From contig CAZLLV010000530.1 in the NCBI GenBank assembly GCA_964560325.1, forward strand, positions 1 through 16,671: DNA of 16,671 nucleotides, read 5' to 3'. A program made the position numbers and the translations under genes. Each line of letters starts with the position of its first letter. The stretch's first letter is position 1. Shown here piece after piece: positions 6,604-16,484 of the stretch. Origin of the DNA: CAZLLV01 sp964560325. Its GTDB lineage: Bacteria > Acidobacteriota > Thermoanaerobaculia > Multivoradales > DATKCC01. Below the pieces are notes generated by a model that worked only from the letters and a program-made list of their open reading frames with translations, was not told where the DNA came from and did no database searches.

Positions 6604-8469
6604 CTACTCCACCCGCGGGCGCTCGTCTGCCGCGCCCTCGGCCGGCTCGGGGCGCACGCCCTCCCAGACCCGCCGGCCGACGGTCGGCCCGAGCTCGTCC
6701 TGGAGCTCTTCGAGCGACGCCTCCTTCACCCCCTGGACGCTGCCGAAGCGCTGGAGCAGGGCCCTGCGCCGCCGGGGACCGACGCCCGGGAGGTCGTCCA
6801 AGCGGCTGCGCAGGGTGCGCTTGGAGCGCCGGCCGCGGTGGCGCTTGACCGCGAAGCGGTGGGCCTCGTCGCGCACCTGCTGGAGGAGCTGGAGCCCGGC
6901 GTCGGTGCGCGGCAGGCGGAGCGGGTCGGGGCGCTCCGGCAGGTAGAGCTCCTCCTCGCGCTTGGCGAGGCCGACGACCGGCGTCTCCTCCACGCCCAGG
7001 AGCGAGAGCGCCTCGAGCGCCGCGTTGAGCTGGCCCCGCCCGCCGTCGATCAGGATCAGGTCGGGCATCTCCCCCACCTCGTCGAGCCGCCGCCGGTAGC
7101 GCCGCTCGACCGCCTGCTTCATGGAGTAGAAATCGTCGGTCCCCGCCAGGTCCCGCCCCTCCGGGTCCCGGATGTTGAAGCTGCGGTAGTCGCTCTTGCG
7201 CATCTTGCCCTCTTCCCAGACGACGAGCGACGCGACCGTCTCGCCGCCCTGGAAGGTCGAGACGTCGAAGCCCTCGATCCGCCGCGGCGCCTCGAGCAGG
7301 TCGAAATGCCGGCGCAGGAGGTCGGCGCCGGGCGAGAAGTCCTTGCCCAGGCGGAAGCGCCGGCGCCAGGCCATCTCCGCGTTGCGCACCGCGAGCGCCA
7401 CCCGGTCGGCCTTGGGACCGCGCGACGGCATCCGCAGGTAGACCCGCTCCCCCTTCTTCTCGGACAGCCACTCGACCAGCAGCTCCTCCTCCTCCTCGGC
7501 CGCCGCGATCGGCGCCGGCAGGTGGACCTCCTTCGGGATGAACGTCGTGCGGTCGTAGACCTGGGGCACGACCTCGGCCAGAAGGTCCTCGATCGGCACG
7601 TCGCCCACGCCCTCCCAGAAGAGCTCGCGGCGGTCGAGCACCTGGCCGCCCCGCATCACCAGGATCACCACCGACGCGTTGCCGCCGGCCACGAAGGCGC
7701 CGTAGACGTCGACGTCCTCGCCTCCCACCGAGGCGAGCTTGCGCCGCTCGGTCAGGATCTCCACCTCGGCGATCAGATCGCGCACCCGCGCCGCCTCCTC
7801 GAACTCGAGCTCGGCCGAGGCGCGCTCCATCCGCCGCTCGAGGCGCCGGAGGAGCCGAGCGGTCTTGCCCGACAGGAAGAGCTTCGCCTCGGCGACCGCC
7901 TCGTCGTAGTCCTCGCGGGTCGTCAGGCCGTCGACGCACGGGCCGAGGCAGCGGTGCATGTCGTAGTACAGGCAGGGGCGCGGCAACCGGCCGTCGATCT
8001 CGATCCGGCAGACCCGAACCCCGAACATCTTCTGCACCAGCTTGATCGCCTTCCTCGCCTTGCCGCCGGGGATGAACGGCCCGAAGTAGTCGGCGCCGTC
8101 GTCGCGGATGCGGCGGGTGAAGGCGAGGCGCGGGTAGGGGTCGGCGGTCAGCTTCAGGTACGGGTACGTCTTGTCGTCGCGCAGCAGGATGTTGTAGCGC
8201 GGGCGCTTCGACTTGATCCAGTTGTTCTCGAGCAGCAGCGCCTCGGCGCCGCTGTCGGTGAGCACGAAGTCGAGGTCGCGCGCCTCGGCGAGCATCGTGA
8301 GGATGCGCGGGTCGTGGCCGCCGGCGAGGTAGGTGACGCCCCGCTTCTTGAGCGACTTCGCCTTGCCGACGTAGAGGGCGTTGCCGGCCTCGTCCTCGAA
8401 GACGTAGATCCCCGGCCGGTCGGGCAGGCCCCGGACCTTCTCCTCGACCTTGGGATGAACCGCGCTCAC
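6604..8469 (-). CDS. uvrC: UvrABC system protein C (excinuclease subunit C)
   Basis: UvrC makes both incisions flanking a DNA lesion after UvrB loads at the damage. The 621-residue product contains all expected parts in order. The GIY-YIG nuclease domain has GIY at 20-22 and YVGKAKSLKKR at 33-43, and makes the 3' cut. Four cysteines (C154, C166, C174, C178) match the iron-sulfur ligands described for E. coli UvrC. The UVR domain that binds UvrB is at about 203-238 (ELEFEEAARVRDL). The RNase H-like domain has its first catalytic aspartate at D402 (GFDVSTFQGG) and makes the 5' cut. The C-terminal helix-hairpin-helix pair contains LDDLPGVGPRRRRALLQRFG. I chose the GTG at 8469; an ATG at 8586 would add 39 unconserved residues. 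A short palindrome overlaps its ribosome-binding region. The J-like/TPR gene follows. Confidence 0.96.
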   Translation of the reverse strand: MSAVHPKVEEKVRGLPDRPGIYVFEDEAGNALYVGKAKSLKKRGVTYLAGGHDPRILTMLAEARDLDFVLTDSGAEALLLENNWIKSKRPRYNILLRDDKTYPYLKLTADPYPRLAFTRRIRDDGADYFGPFIPGGKARKAIKLVQKMFGVRVCRIEIDGRLPRPCLYYDMHRCLGPCVDGLTTREDYDEAVAEAKLFLSGKTARLLRRLERRMERASAELEFEEAARVRDLIAEVEILTERRKLASVGGEDVDVYGAFVAGGNASVVILVMRGGQVLDRRELFWEGVGDVPIEDLLAEVVPQVYDRTTFIPKEVHLPAPIAAAEEEEELLVEWLSEKKGERVYLRMPSRGPKADRVALAVRNAEMAWRRRFRLGKDFSPGADLLRRHFDLLEAPRRIEGFDVSTFQGGETVASLVVWEEGKMRKSDYRSFNIRDPEGRDLAGTDDFYSMKQAVERRYRRRLDEVGEMPDLILIDGGRGQLNAALEALSLLGVEETPVVGLAKREEELYLPERPDPLRLPRTDAGLQLLQQVRDEAHRFAVKRHRGRRSKRTLRSRLDDLPGVGPRRRRALLQRFGSVQGVKEASLEELQDELGPTVGRRVWEGVRPEPAEGAADERPRVE

Positions 8470-8481
8470 GACATGGAAGAT

Positions 8482-8495
8482 ACCGCCTCGGCGGT
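8482..8495. promoter_or_regulatory. Palindrome over the uvrC ribosome-binding region
   Basis: ACCGCC-TC-GGCGGT is a 6-bp inverted repeat with a 2-base centre, lying 13 bases upstream of the uvrC GTG. On the uvrC message it contains the GAGGCGG that would serve as the Shine-Dalgarno. It could be an operator half-site pair or an RNA element hiding the ribosome site, but a 2-base loop makes a simple hairpin poor, and short palindromes are common in such GC-rich DNA. Confidence 0.2.
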
Positions 8496-8594
8496 CCGGC
8501 GAATTCCCTCCGTGGCCGCCCGTCCACGGAACCGCGCACCGCGGCACTGTCTCCTGATGAAGCCGACTTTCAGGTTCGCGGTACACCGACTCTC

Positions 8595-8600
8595 AGGAGG
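8595..8600 (+). promoter_or_regulatory. Perfect Shine-Dalgarno (AGGAGG) deciding the start at 8607
   Basis: AGGAGG ends 6 bases before the ATG at 8607 and only 3 bases before the competing GTG at 8604, so the ATG is the better start. It is the strongest ribosome site in the window. Confidence 0.75.
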
Positions 8601-8606
8601 TTCGTG

Positions 8607-9401
8607 ATGCAACGGATGTCCCCGCCGGTACGGTGCGCCCTCGCGGCCGCCGTCTTCGCCCTCGCCCTGCCGCTCCTCTCCCCGCCCCCCGCGCGCGCCG
8701 CGGAGCCCACGCTCTGCAAGGCCCCCGGGTCGATGCCCGCGGCGCGCGCCAAAGCGCGCCGCCTGGTCGCCGAGATCCGCGCCGAGCTGGCGGCGGTCGA
8801 GGACGAGATCCGCAACGTGCCGTTCGTCACCGGGCTCGAAGCCGGCACTCTGCCGCTCGACAAGGTGGCCGACCTGCTCGGCGAGCAGTACAACATCATC
8901 CCGAGTGACGAGCGGAGCTTCCTCCTCATGGCCGAACGCTTCGACGACCCGGCGAGCCAGCAGATGTTCGGGGGCATCGCGGCCGGCGAGGTGATCGCGT
9001 TCGAGCTGCTCCTCGACCTCGCCGCCCGCCTCGGCCGTACCGAGGAGGATCTCGCCGCCTACGAGCCGCGGCCGCGTGGCCAGACCTACCCCTCGCGGGT
9101 CGCCTGGATCGCGCTGCTCGCCGACCGGGCCTCGGCCGGCGCCTCGTTCCTGGTCAACTTCGCCGTCTTCGGCGAGAACATGGGCCGGATCCAGCGCGCG
9201 CTGGTCGAGAACTACGGCTTCACCGAAGAGGAGACCGGTTTCTTCGGCCTCTTCGCCGATCCGATCCCCGGCTTCGAGGAGAACGCCATCGACGTGATCG
9301 CCGAGGGCCTCCTGCGCGGCGCCTGCCCGCGCGACGTGAAGCGCTCCGCCCGCCTGCTTCAGGCGTACGAGCTCGACTTCTGGCAGGTGGTCGGCGAGTG
9401 A
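8607..9401 (+). CDS. Exported TenA/PqqC (heme-oxygenase-like fold) protein without histidine
   Basis: The 264-residue product has a clear Sec signal peptide (basic start, hydrophobic core about 10-25, likely cleavage near ARAA at 29-32). The mature part resembles the all-helical TenA/PqqC/heme-oxygenase-like family: VPFVTGLEAGTLPLDKVADLLGEQY (71-95, shown in two parts: VPFVTGLEAG and TLPLDKVADLLGEQY), then helices with GGIAAGEVIAFELLLDLAARL and a C-terminal helix pair. Family members are normally cytoplasmic and use Glu/His or Cys active-site residues. This protein contains no histidine at all, so heme or di-iron binding of the usual kind is excluded. C37 and C240 are the only cysteines after cleavage and could form a disulfide. 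The ATG at 8607 is 6 bases from AGGAGG (8595-8600); the GTG at 8604 is too close. It is divergent from uvrC, and its stop abuts that of the next gene. The fold call is by pattern and moderately sure; function unknown. Confidence 0.72.
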   Translation: MQRMSPPVRCALAAAVFALALPLLSPPPARAAEPTLCKAPGSMPAARAKARRLVAEIRAELAAVEDEIRNVPFVTGLEAGTLPLDKVADLLGEQYNIIPSDERSFLLMAERFDDPASQQMFGGIAAGEVIAFELLLDLAARLGRTEEDLAAYEPRPRGQTYPSRVAWIALLADRASAGASFLVNFAVFGENMGRIQRALVENYGFTEEETGFFGLFADPIPGFEENAIDVIAEGLLRGACPRDVKRSARLLQAYELDFWQVVGE

Positions 9402-10427
9402 TCAGGAGGAGGCACCGCTCCCGGTGAGGTGGTCCGGGCCGTCGACCTCGACGGCCCGGCCGCGCGGCGGCAGCTCGGAGTCCTTCCGCCGCTTCTCGCG
9501 CCGCAGGCGCTGATCGGCGATCAGGACCAGCTCCTCCTCGTTCGCCCCGTCGACCGGGAAGACCGCCGAACCGTGGCTGAAGCCGAAGCCGGGCGGCGCG
9601 TCGAGCCGGTCCGCCGCCGTGTCGATCGAGCGGCGCACCCGCTCGAGCAGGACCTCGACCTGTTCGAGACCGGCGCCCGGGAAGACCACCGCCATCTCGT
9701 CGCCGCCGTAGCGGCAGACCACGTCCTCGGCCCGCAGAGACTCCCGGAGCGCCTGGGCGCAGGCCTGCAGCAGCCGGTCGCCGTAGACGTGCCCCCGGGC
9801 GTCGTTGACGTCCTTGAACCGGTCGAGGTCGACCAGCGTCACGACCAGCGACCCGTTCCGCCCGTCGGCCGTCTCCACCTCCTCCGCCAGGCGCTCGTAG
9901 AACATCCGGTGGTTGAGCAGCCCCGTCAGGCTGTCGGTGCTCGACAGGCGGCGGAGCTTCTCGGTGTACGCCTCGACGTACGACTGCGCGGTCAGCCGGA
10001 GGGCGTCGTCGAGCGCGTGGCCGACCATCCGGAAGACCAGGAAGAGGTCGTGGCGGGAGACTCCGCGCAGGTCGGAGAAGCGCTCTTGCAGATAGCCGAA
10101 GAGCTCCTGGCGCAGGAGCTGGTACTCGCGCACCAGCTCGTCGATCGCGAACCGCTGCTCGGCCCGCTCCTTGCCGTGCTTGCTGGCGTCGCACACCATC
10201 TCGGCCCGCACCTCGTGCCCCGGCACCGTGAGCACGAGCAGGATCTCGCGCAGCACGTCGGGGACGGAGTCGCGGAGCATCGCCTCGTCGAGCCGCCGGC
10301 TCGACGGCACCCGCCGGTCGCGCTCCACCGCGTGCACCCAGCGATCGACGATCTCCTCGATCCCCTCCTCCACCAGCTCCCGCAGGGTCGTCAGGGAATC
10401 GGCCGGAACTGCCCCGGAATCTTCCAT
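9402..10427 (-). CDS. Diguanylate cyclase with RsbR-type N-terminal domain
   Basis: This 341-residue protein is predicted to make cyclic di-GMP from two GTP. Residues about 12-140 are an all-helical region like the RsbRD N-terminal domain of stressosome-type sensors (WVHAVERDRRVP near the start, HGKER at 84-88, FAIDELVREYQLLRQELF at 93-110). A short helix leads into a GGDEF domain (about 163-312): STDSLTGLLNHRMFYERL, the metal-binding LVDLDRFKDVND (D200) and the active-site loop RYGGDEM (239-245). The loop ends in Met instead of the usual Phe or Leu; the catalytic GGDE is intact. An RxxD inhibitory site (R232-A-E-D235) sits five residues before the loop, so product inhibition is likely. There are no membrane helices, so the enzyme is soluble. 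Its stop directly abuts the stop of the convergent upstream gene. No strong Shine-Dalgarno is seen. Confidence 0.92.
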   Translation of the reverse strand: MEDSGAVPADSLTTLRELVEEGIEEIVDRWVHAVERDRRVPSSRRLDEAMLRDSVPDVLREILLVLTVPGHEVRAEMVCDASKHGKERAEQRFAIDELVREYQLLRQELFGYLQERFSDLRGVSRHDLFLVFRMVGHALDDALRLTAQSYVEAYTEKLRRLSSTDSLTGLLNHRMFYERLAEEVETADGRNGSLVVTLVDLDRFKDVNDARGHVYGDRLLQACAQALRESLRAEDVVCRYGGDEMAVVFPGAGLEQVEVLLERVRRSIDTAADRLDAPPGFGFSHGSAVFPVDGANEEELVLIADQRLRREKRRKDSELPPRGRAVEVDGPDHLTGSGASS

Positions 10428-10462
10428 GTCCGGCGAGCGAGCAAGGACCGAGCCATCGAAAG

Positions 10463-10490
10463 CGCCGAATAACCGGGGGTTTCCCCGGGT
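10463..10490 (-). terminator. Candidate intrinsic terminator after the DUF3667-type gene
   Basis: In the 79-bp gap between the DUF3667-type gene and the diguanylate cyclase gene, the minus strand has CCGGGG-AAAC-CCCCGG (10488-10473), a 6-bp all-GC stem with a 4-base loop, followed by TTATTCGG. The T run is short. It would end the uvrB message and leave the cyclase gene under its own promoter, which I cannot identify. Confidence 0.4.
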
Positions 10491-10506
10491 CGGACCCTCC
10501 GGCTCG

Positions 10507-11375
10507 TCACGCCGTGTAGACGGTCCAGAGGAAGGCGAGCAGGAGGGTCGGGAGGAGGATCAGGAGGCCGTAGAGGACGGCGAAGGCCGGAACGCGCAAG
10601 GCGGTCGCCCACCAGCGGCCGCCGTAGGCGCGGCGGAGGGCGAGGAACAGGTACGCCGTCAGGAGGACGAGCACGATCGCGTCCACCATCGGGTGGTCTT
10701 CTCCGCGCTCGACCACGAGCTGCACGCTCAGCAGGGTGAAAACGAACACGTGGAAATGCACGGCGAAGACCACGTGCTCGACCAGGAAGCGGCGGCGGTA
10801 GAGGATCCCGAGGAGCAGGCCCGACGCGGGGGCGAGGACCAGGGCGAGCGTCGCGAGGGCGTCGACCACGTCTTCCTGGAAGCCCGGGAGGTCGTCCCCC
10901 ACCGCCGCGTCCAGCCGCGCCCCGAAGCCACCGCCTCCGGCCCCCTCGGCCGGCTCCTCCACCGCCAGCGGCGCCACCGCCGCCCGCGGCCCCTCCGGCG
11001 CGCCGAGCTTGATCCGGGCGATCGGCGCCTGCGTGGCCGAAAGCACGAAGAAGAAGATCGCCGCCGTGAAGACGTAGAGCCGGAGCGGCGGCACGTACCG
11101 GGTCCGTCGACCGCCGATCCACTCCGCGGTCAGGAAACCGGGACGGAGAAAGAGCGGCCCGAGCGTGCGCAGGAGGCGGGAGTCGAAGGAGAAGAAATCG
11201 CCCAGCGCGTCGGAGACCAGCGCACGCAGCGGCCGCCGCCGGTCGACCGCCTCCTGGCCGCACCGGTGGCAGTACGGGCCGGCGAGCTCGGCGCCGCAGT
11301 TCAGGCACTTCCCGGTCTGGGCTGGGGTCACGAAGCGATGGTACACGCACGTCCGCGGACGGCGCGCGGCCGGGC

Positions 11376-11379
<4 letters not shown>
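10507..11379 (-). CDS. DUF3667-type zinc-ribbon membrane protein
   Basis: The 290-residue product begins with a zinc ribbon, CLNCG ... YCHRCGQ (C25, C28, C37, C40). Next is the segment GDFFSFDSRLLRTLGPLFLRPG ... EWIGGRRTRYVPPLRLYVF (60-103; each piece quoted separately), which is the hallmark of DUF3667 proteins. About five membrane helices follow: 100-116, 174-193, 205-224, 231-249 and 264-286, with a Gly/Pro-rich loop (about 125-165) between the first two. The start is a GTG at 11379 that overlaps the uvrB stop as GTGA, a 4-bp overlap that normally means translational coupling; GTG codons at 11346 and 11331 are alternatives just before the zinc ribbon. The biochemical role of DUF3667 proteins is not known to me. 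Being coupled to uvrB is odd for a membrane protein and may only reflect operon packing. Confidence 0.85.
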
Positions 11380-13367
<1,988 letters not shown>

Positions 13368-13369
13368 GC

Positions 13370-13843
13370 TCAGATGTCCGGCACGAAGGCTTCGAGCGCC
13401 TCGGTCATGCGCTCGACCTCCTCGACCGACAGGCGGGAGCCGCCCCCCTGGACCGCGCCGGTGAAGACCCGCTGGATCCGCTGCAGGCCCTCCGGCGTGT
13501 ACTGCCCCTCGCGGGCGGAGGCCACCGCCGTCTCGAAGGCGTCGTCGTAGCGCGCGCGAACGTCGTCCGGCAGATCCTCCGGCAAGCGCGGCTCGATCTC
13601 GCCGTGCATCGCCTCGAGCATCCAGGCGACGATCGTGTCCTGGTTGGCGTAGAAGGCGATCATCGCGCCCACCACGAGGAGCAGGATCACGCCGCATCCG
13701 ATCAGGAGCGGCTTGCGCACGCCCGACCCTCCCGGGCGCGTCGGCGGCGGCTCCTGCCCGTCGCCGGGCCGGATCGGCGCGTCGGGCCGATCGAAGGGGG
13801 ACGGGGCATGCGGGCCGGAAGCGGGCGGAATGGGATCGCTCAT
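13370..13843 (-). CDS. Small single-pass membrane-anchored protein, unknown function
   Basis: The 157-residue product has a proline-rich, disordered N-terminus (about 1-43), one membrane helix (PLLIGCGVILLLVVGAMIAF, 45-64) and an acidic helical C-terminal domain (about 68-157; EGLQRIQRVFTGAVQGG, SVEEVERMTEALEAFVP). The N-terminus has no signal peptide, so the topology is probably N-in with the helical domain outside. I do not recognise a family. The ATG at 13843 is the natural start, since sequence upstream is non-conserved. Its stop lies 2 bp before the uvrB TTG start, so the two genes are almost certainly co-transcribed and probably coupled. It is divergent from the penicillin-binding protein gene, with a 79-bp gap. 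Confidence 0.8.
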   Translation of the reverse strand: MSDPIPPASGPHAPSPFDRPDAPIRPGDGQEPPPTRPGGSGVRKPLLIGCGVILLLVVGAMIAFYANQDTIVAWMLEAMHGEIEPRLPEDLPDDVRARYDDAFETAVASAREGQYTPEGLQRIQRVFTGAVQGGGSRLSVEEVERMTEALEAFVPDI

Positions 13844-13909
13844 CGACCCGGTTCTATCATCGTGACCGCCCGGCGACAAGCCGGCCCCGGCCGGCCCGCG
13901 CCCGCCACG

Positions 13910-13915
13910 TAGAAT
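13910..13915 (+). promoter_or_regulatory. Candidate -10 box of the penicillin-binding protein gene
   Basis: TAGAAT matches TATAAT at five of six positions. Seven bases after it is the ATG at 13923, so transcription would begin at or next to that codon. No -35 hexamer is visible in the very GC-rich sequence upstream. If the message starts here, translation either begins leaderless at 13923 or at the ATG at 13938, which has GGAG (13925-13928) 9 bases upstream. Confidence 0.4.
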
Positions 13916-13922
13916 CGCCCGC

Positions 13923-16484
13923 ATGGAGTACGACCCGATGGACGAGACCCGCCCCGAACGCGCCGCCGACGCTCCGGAGAAGGCCGCCGCGCGACCCGAG
14001 CCGAAGACCGCCGGCGGCCGCACCCGCCGCACGGGGCGCCGGCGCCTCCTGGTCTGGGTCTGGCCGCTCGTCGGCGCGCTCCTGGTCGGCGTGGTCGGCG
14101 GCGTCGGCGTGGCGGCGGCGATCAACATGCCTCGGGTCGAGTCGATCACCGAGTTCACGCCCACGCTCATCACCGAGCTCTACGACCGGGACGGCGACGT
14201 GTTCGCCACCTACGCCCGCGAGCGGCGGATGATGATCGAGGAGGGGCAGATCCCGGAGATCGTCGAGCGGGCCGTGGTCTCCGCCGAGGACGGCAACTTC
14301 TACCAGCACGGCGGGATCGACGCGATCGGCATCGTCCGCGCGGCGACCGCCAACCTCCAGCGCGGCGAGCGCTTCTCCGGCGCCTCGACCATCACCATGC
14401 AGCTCGCCCGCATGCTCTACCTCTCGCGCGAGAAGAAGTGGCGCCGCAAGATCGAAGAGGCGTTCCTCGCCGTCGAGCTGGAGAAGAGCCTCACCAAGCA
14501 GCAGATCCTCACCCTCTACTGCAACCTCGTGAACCTCGGCCACGGCCGCTACGGCGTGGAGGCCGCGTCGCGCTACTTCTTCAACAAGCCGGCGTCCGAG
14601 CTGGAGCTGGTCGAGGCGGCGACGCTCGCCGGGATCATCCAGCGGCCGAGCGACTACAGCCCCTACCGCCGGCCCGACATGGTGACCACGCGGCGCAACT
14701 ACGTGCTCGAGCGAATGGCCGCCGAGGGGTACATCACGCGCGAGGAGCTGGCGGCGGCGAAGGCCGAGCCGCTCCTGGTCGTGCGCCAAGGGCCGCGCGA
14801 GGACTTCGCGCCCTACTTCGCCGAGGAGGTGCGCCAGCACCTGGAGGCGGAGTTCGGGGCGACCCGCATGTACGAGGGCGGCCTCCAGGTGGCGACCACG
14901 CTCGACCGGGGCGCCCAGCAGGCGGCCGAGAAGGCGTTGCGCGACGGCCTGCTGCGCGTCGACCACCAGCGCGGCTTCCGGGGGGAGATCCTGAAGCTCG
15001 ACGGCGGCGACCTGGAGGGCCGGACGCTCCCGTCCTGGGACGACCTGGAGCCGGCGCCGGGCCGCTGGTACCAGGGGATCGTGCTCGACACCAACCGCAA
15101 CCGGGCGCGGGTGAAGATCCACGACCAGACCTACGAGCTCGGCCCGGAGGGCATCCGCTGGACCGGCCGCTCGCAGCCGAGCGACCTCCTGCAACGGGGT
15201 GACGTGGCGTGGTTCCGGCTGGCGGCGCCGGAGGGCGAAGACGGCGAGGCGGCCGGCGAGCCGGTGCTCCACCTCGAGCAGGAGCCCGAGGTCGAAGGCG
15301 CCGTGGTGGTGCTCGAGTCGGCCTCCGGCGCGGTGCGCGCGATGGTCGGCGGCTGGGACTTCGACCGCAGCAAGTTCAACCGCGCCGTCCAGGCCGAGCG
15401 CCAGGTCGGCTCCGCCTTCAAGCTCTTCGTCTACGGCGCGGCGCTCGAAGAGGGCTACACCGCCGCCGACACGATCTTCGACGGCCCGACCGCCTTCCCC
15501 GGCGCCGACGCGCGGGACAGCTACCGGCCGCAGAACCACGGGCGGCGCTACTACGGCATCCTGACCATGCGCCGGGCGCTCGAAGCGTCGATCAACATCC
15601 CGGCGGTCAAGGTGCTCGACATGGTCGGCGTCGAGCGGGTGATCGACTTCGCCCGCCGGTCCGGCGTCGACGCGCGCCTGCCCCCCTACCCCAGCCTGGC
15701 GCTGGGCGCCGCCGAGATGCGGCCGATCGAGCTCGCCGCGGCCTACGCGGCGATCGCCAACCAGGGCACCTGGGTGAAGCCGTACTTCGTCGAGCGGGTG
15801 CGCACACCCGTCGGCCGCGTGCTGGAGGAGCACTTCCCCGAGACCCGCACCACCACCTCCCCCGAGGTCGCCTACGTCCTCACCCGGATGCTCGAAGGCG
15901 TGGTCGACCGCGGCACCGCCCGGCGCCTCTCCGACCTGCCGGTCGCGATCGCCGGCAAGACCGGCACCACGGACGACTACTCCGACGCCTGGTTCATCGG
16001 CTACACGCCCCGCTACACCGTCCTCACCTGGGTCGGCTACGACGTCAAGCGCTCCCTCGGCCGCGGCCGCGACGGCGCCTCGGTCGCCGCGCCGATCTGG
16101 AAGGACGTGCTCGAAGCGGGCCTGGAGCAGGGCTGGATCGAAGAGGGTGCCGAGTTCCAGCCACCGGCCGGCATCGTCTTCGCCGGCATCGACTTCCGCA
16201 GCGGCCTGCTCAGCGAAGGCGGCTTCCAGGAAGCCTTCGTCGCCGGCACCCAACCGGCCCGACCCTACTCCGGCCAGTGGGGCCTGATCATGGGCCTGCC
16301 CTGGTACCAGCAGCAGTCGTTCTACCTGCCGAAGCAGGGCGAGCGCATGCCGTCCTCGGCGGGTCGAGGCACGGACGAGGCCGAAGGCGAGGACGACGAC
16401 CTCACGGCCATCGGCGGCGAGCCGTCCGACGAAGCGATGGCGGCGAGCGAAGCGGCCGCCGACAACGGCCCGCCGGGGCCGTAG
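13923..16484 (+). CDS. Class A penicillin-binding protein (PBP1A type, bifunctional)
   Basis: This 853-residue enzyme polymerises glycan strands from lipid II and cross-links them in the periplasm. It has a basic cytoplasmic tail, one membrane anchor (about 42-67, LLVWVWPLVGALLVGVVGG), a GT51 glycosyltransferase domain with its catalytic glutamate in SAEDGNFYQHGGID (E122) and the GASTITMQLARML motif, and a linker OB-like domain (about 360-440). The transpeptidase domain has the nucleophile motif SAFK (S497-K500), SIN (556-558) and KTGTT (679-683). All catalytic motifs are intact; SAFK replaces the more usual STFK or SSFK. The tail from about 820 is acidic and low-complexity. The start could be 13923 or 13938; only 13938 has a Shine-Dalgarno. 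It is divergently transcribed from the uvrB operon. It looks like mrcA/ponA-type PBP1A, but exact orthology to a named gene is unproven. Confidence 0.95.
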   Translation: MEYDPMDETRPERAADAPEKAAARPEPKTAGGRTRRTGRRRLLVWVWPLVGALLVGVVGGVGVAAAINMPRVESITEFTPTLITELYDRDGDVFATYARERRMMIEEGQIPEIVERAVVSAEDGNFYQHGGIDAIGIVRAATANLQRGERFSGASTITMQLARMLYLSREKKWRRKIEEAFLAVELEKSLTKQQILTLYCNLVNLGHGRYGVEAASRYFFNKPASELELVEAATLAGIIQRPSDYSPYRRPDMVTTRRNYVLERMAAEGYITREELAAAKAEPLLVVRQGPREDFAPYFAEEVRQHLEAEFGATRMYEGGLQVATTLDRGAQQAAEKALRDGLLRVDHQRGFRGEILKLDGGDLEGRTLPSWDDLEPAPGRWYQGIVLDTNRNRARVKIHDQTYELGPEGIRWTGRSQPSDLLQRGDVAWFRLAAPEGEDGEAAGEPVLHLEQEPEVEGAVVVLESASGAVRAMVGGWDFDRSKFNRAVQAERQVGSAFKLFVYGAALEEGYTAADTIFDGPTAFPGADARDSYRPQNHGRRYYGILTMRRALEASINIPAVKVLDMVGVERVIDFARRSGVDARLPPYPSLALGAAEMRPIELAAAYAAIANQGTWVKPYFVERVRTPVGRVLEEHFPETRTTTSPEVAYVLTRMLEGVVDRGTARRLSDLPVAIAGKTGTTDDYSDAWFIGYTPRYTVLTWVGYDVKRSLGRGRDGASVAAPIWKDVLEAGLEQGWIEEGAEFQPPAGIVFAGIDFRSGLLSEGGFQEAFVAGTQPARPYSGQWGLIMGLPWYQQQSFYLPKQGERMPSSAGRGTDEAEGEDDDLTAIGGEPSDEAMAASEAAADNGPPGP

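Noticed and set aside
6571..8607. 678-codon plus-strand open frame
   Set aside because: Antisense to uvrC, which has all its catalytic motifs. The plus-strand translation shows no domain.
13368..13697. Upstream extension of the uvrB frame
   Set aside because: It overlaps the anchored-protein gene in another frame, and UvrB homology begins exactly at the TTG at 13367.
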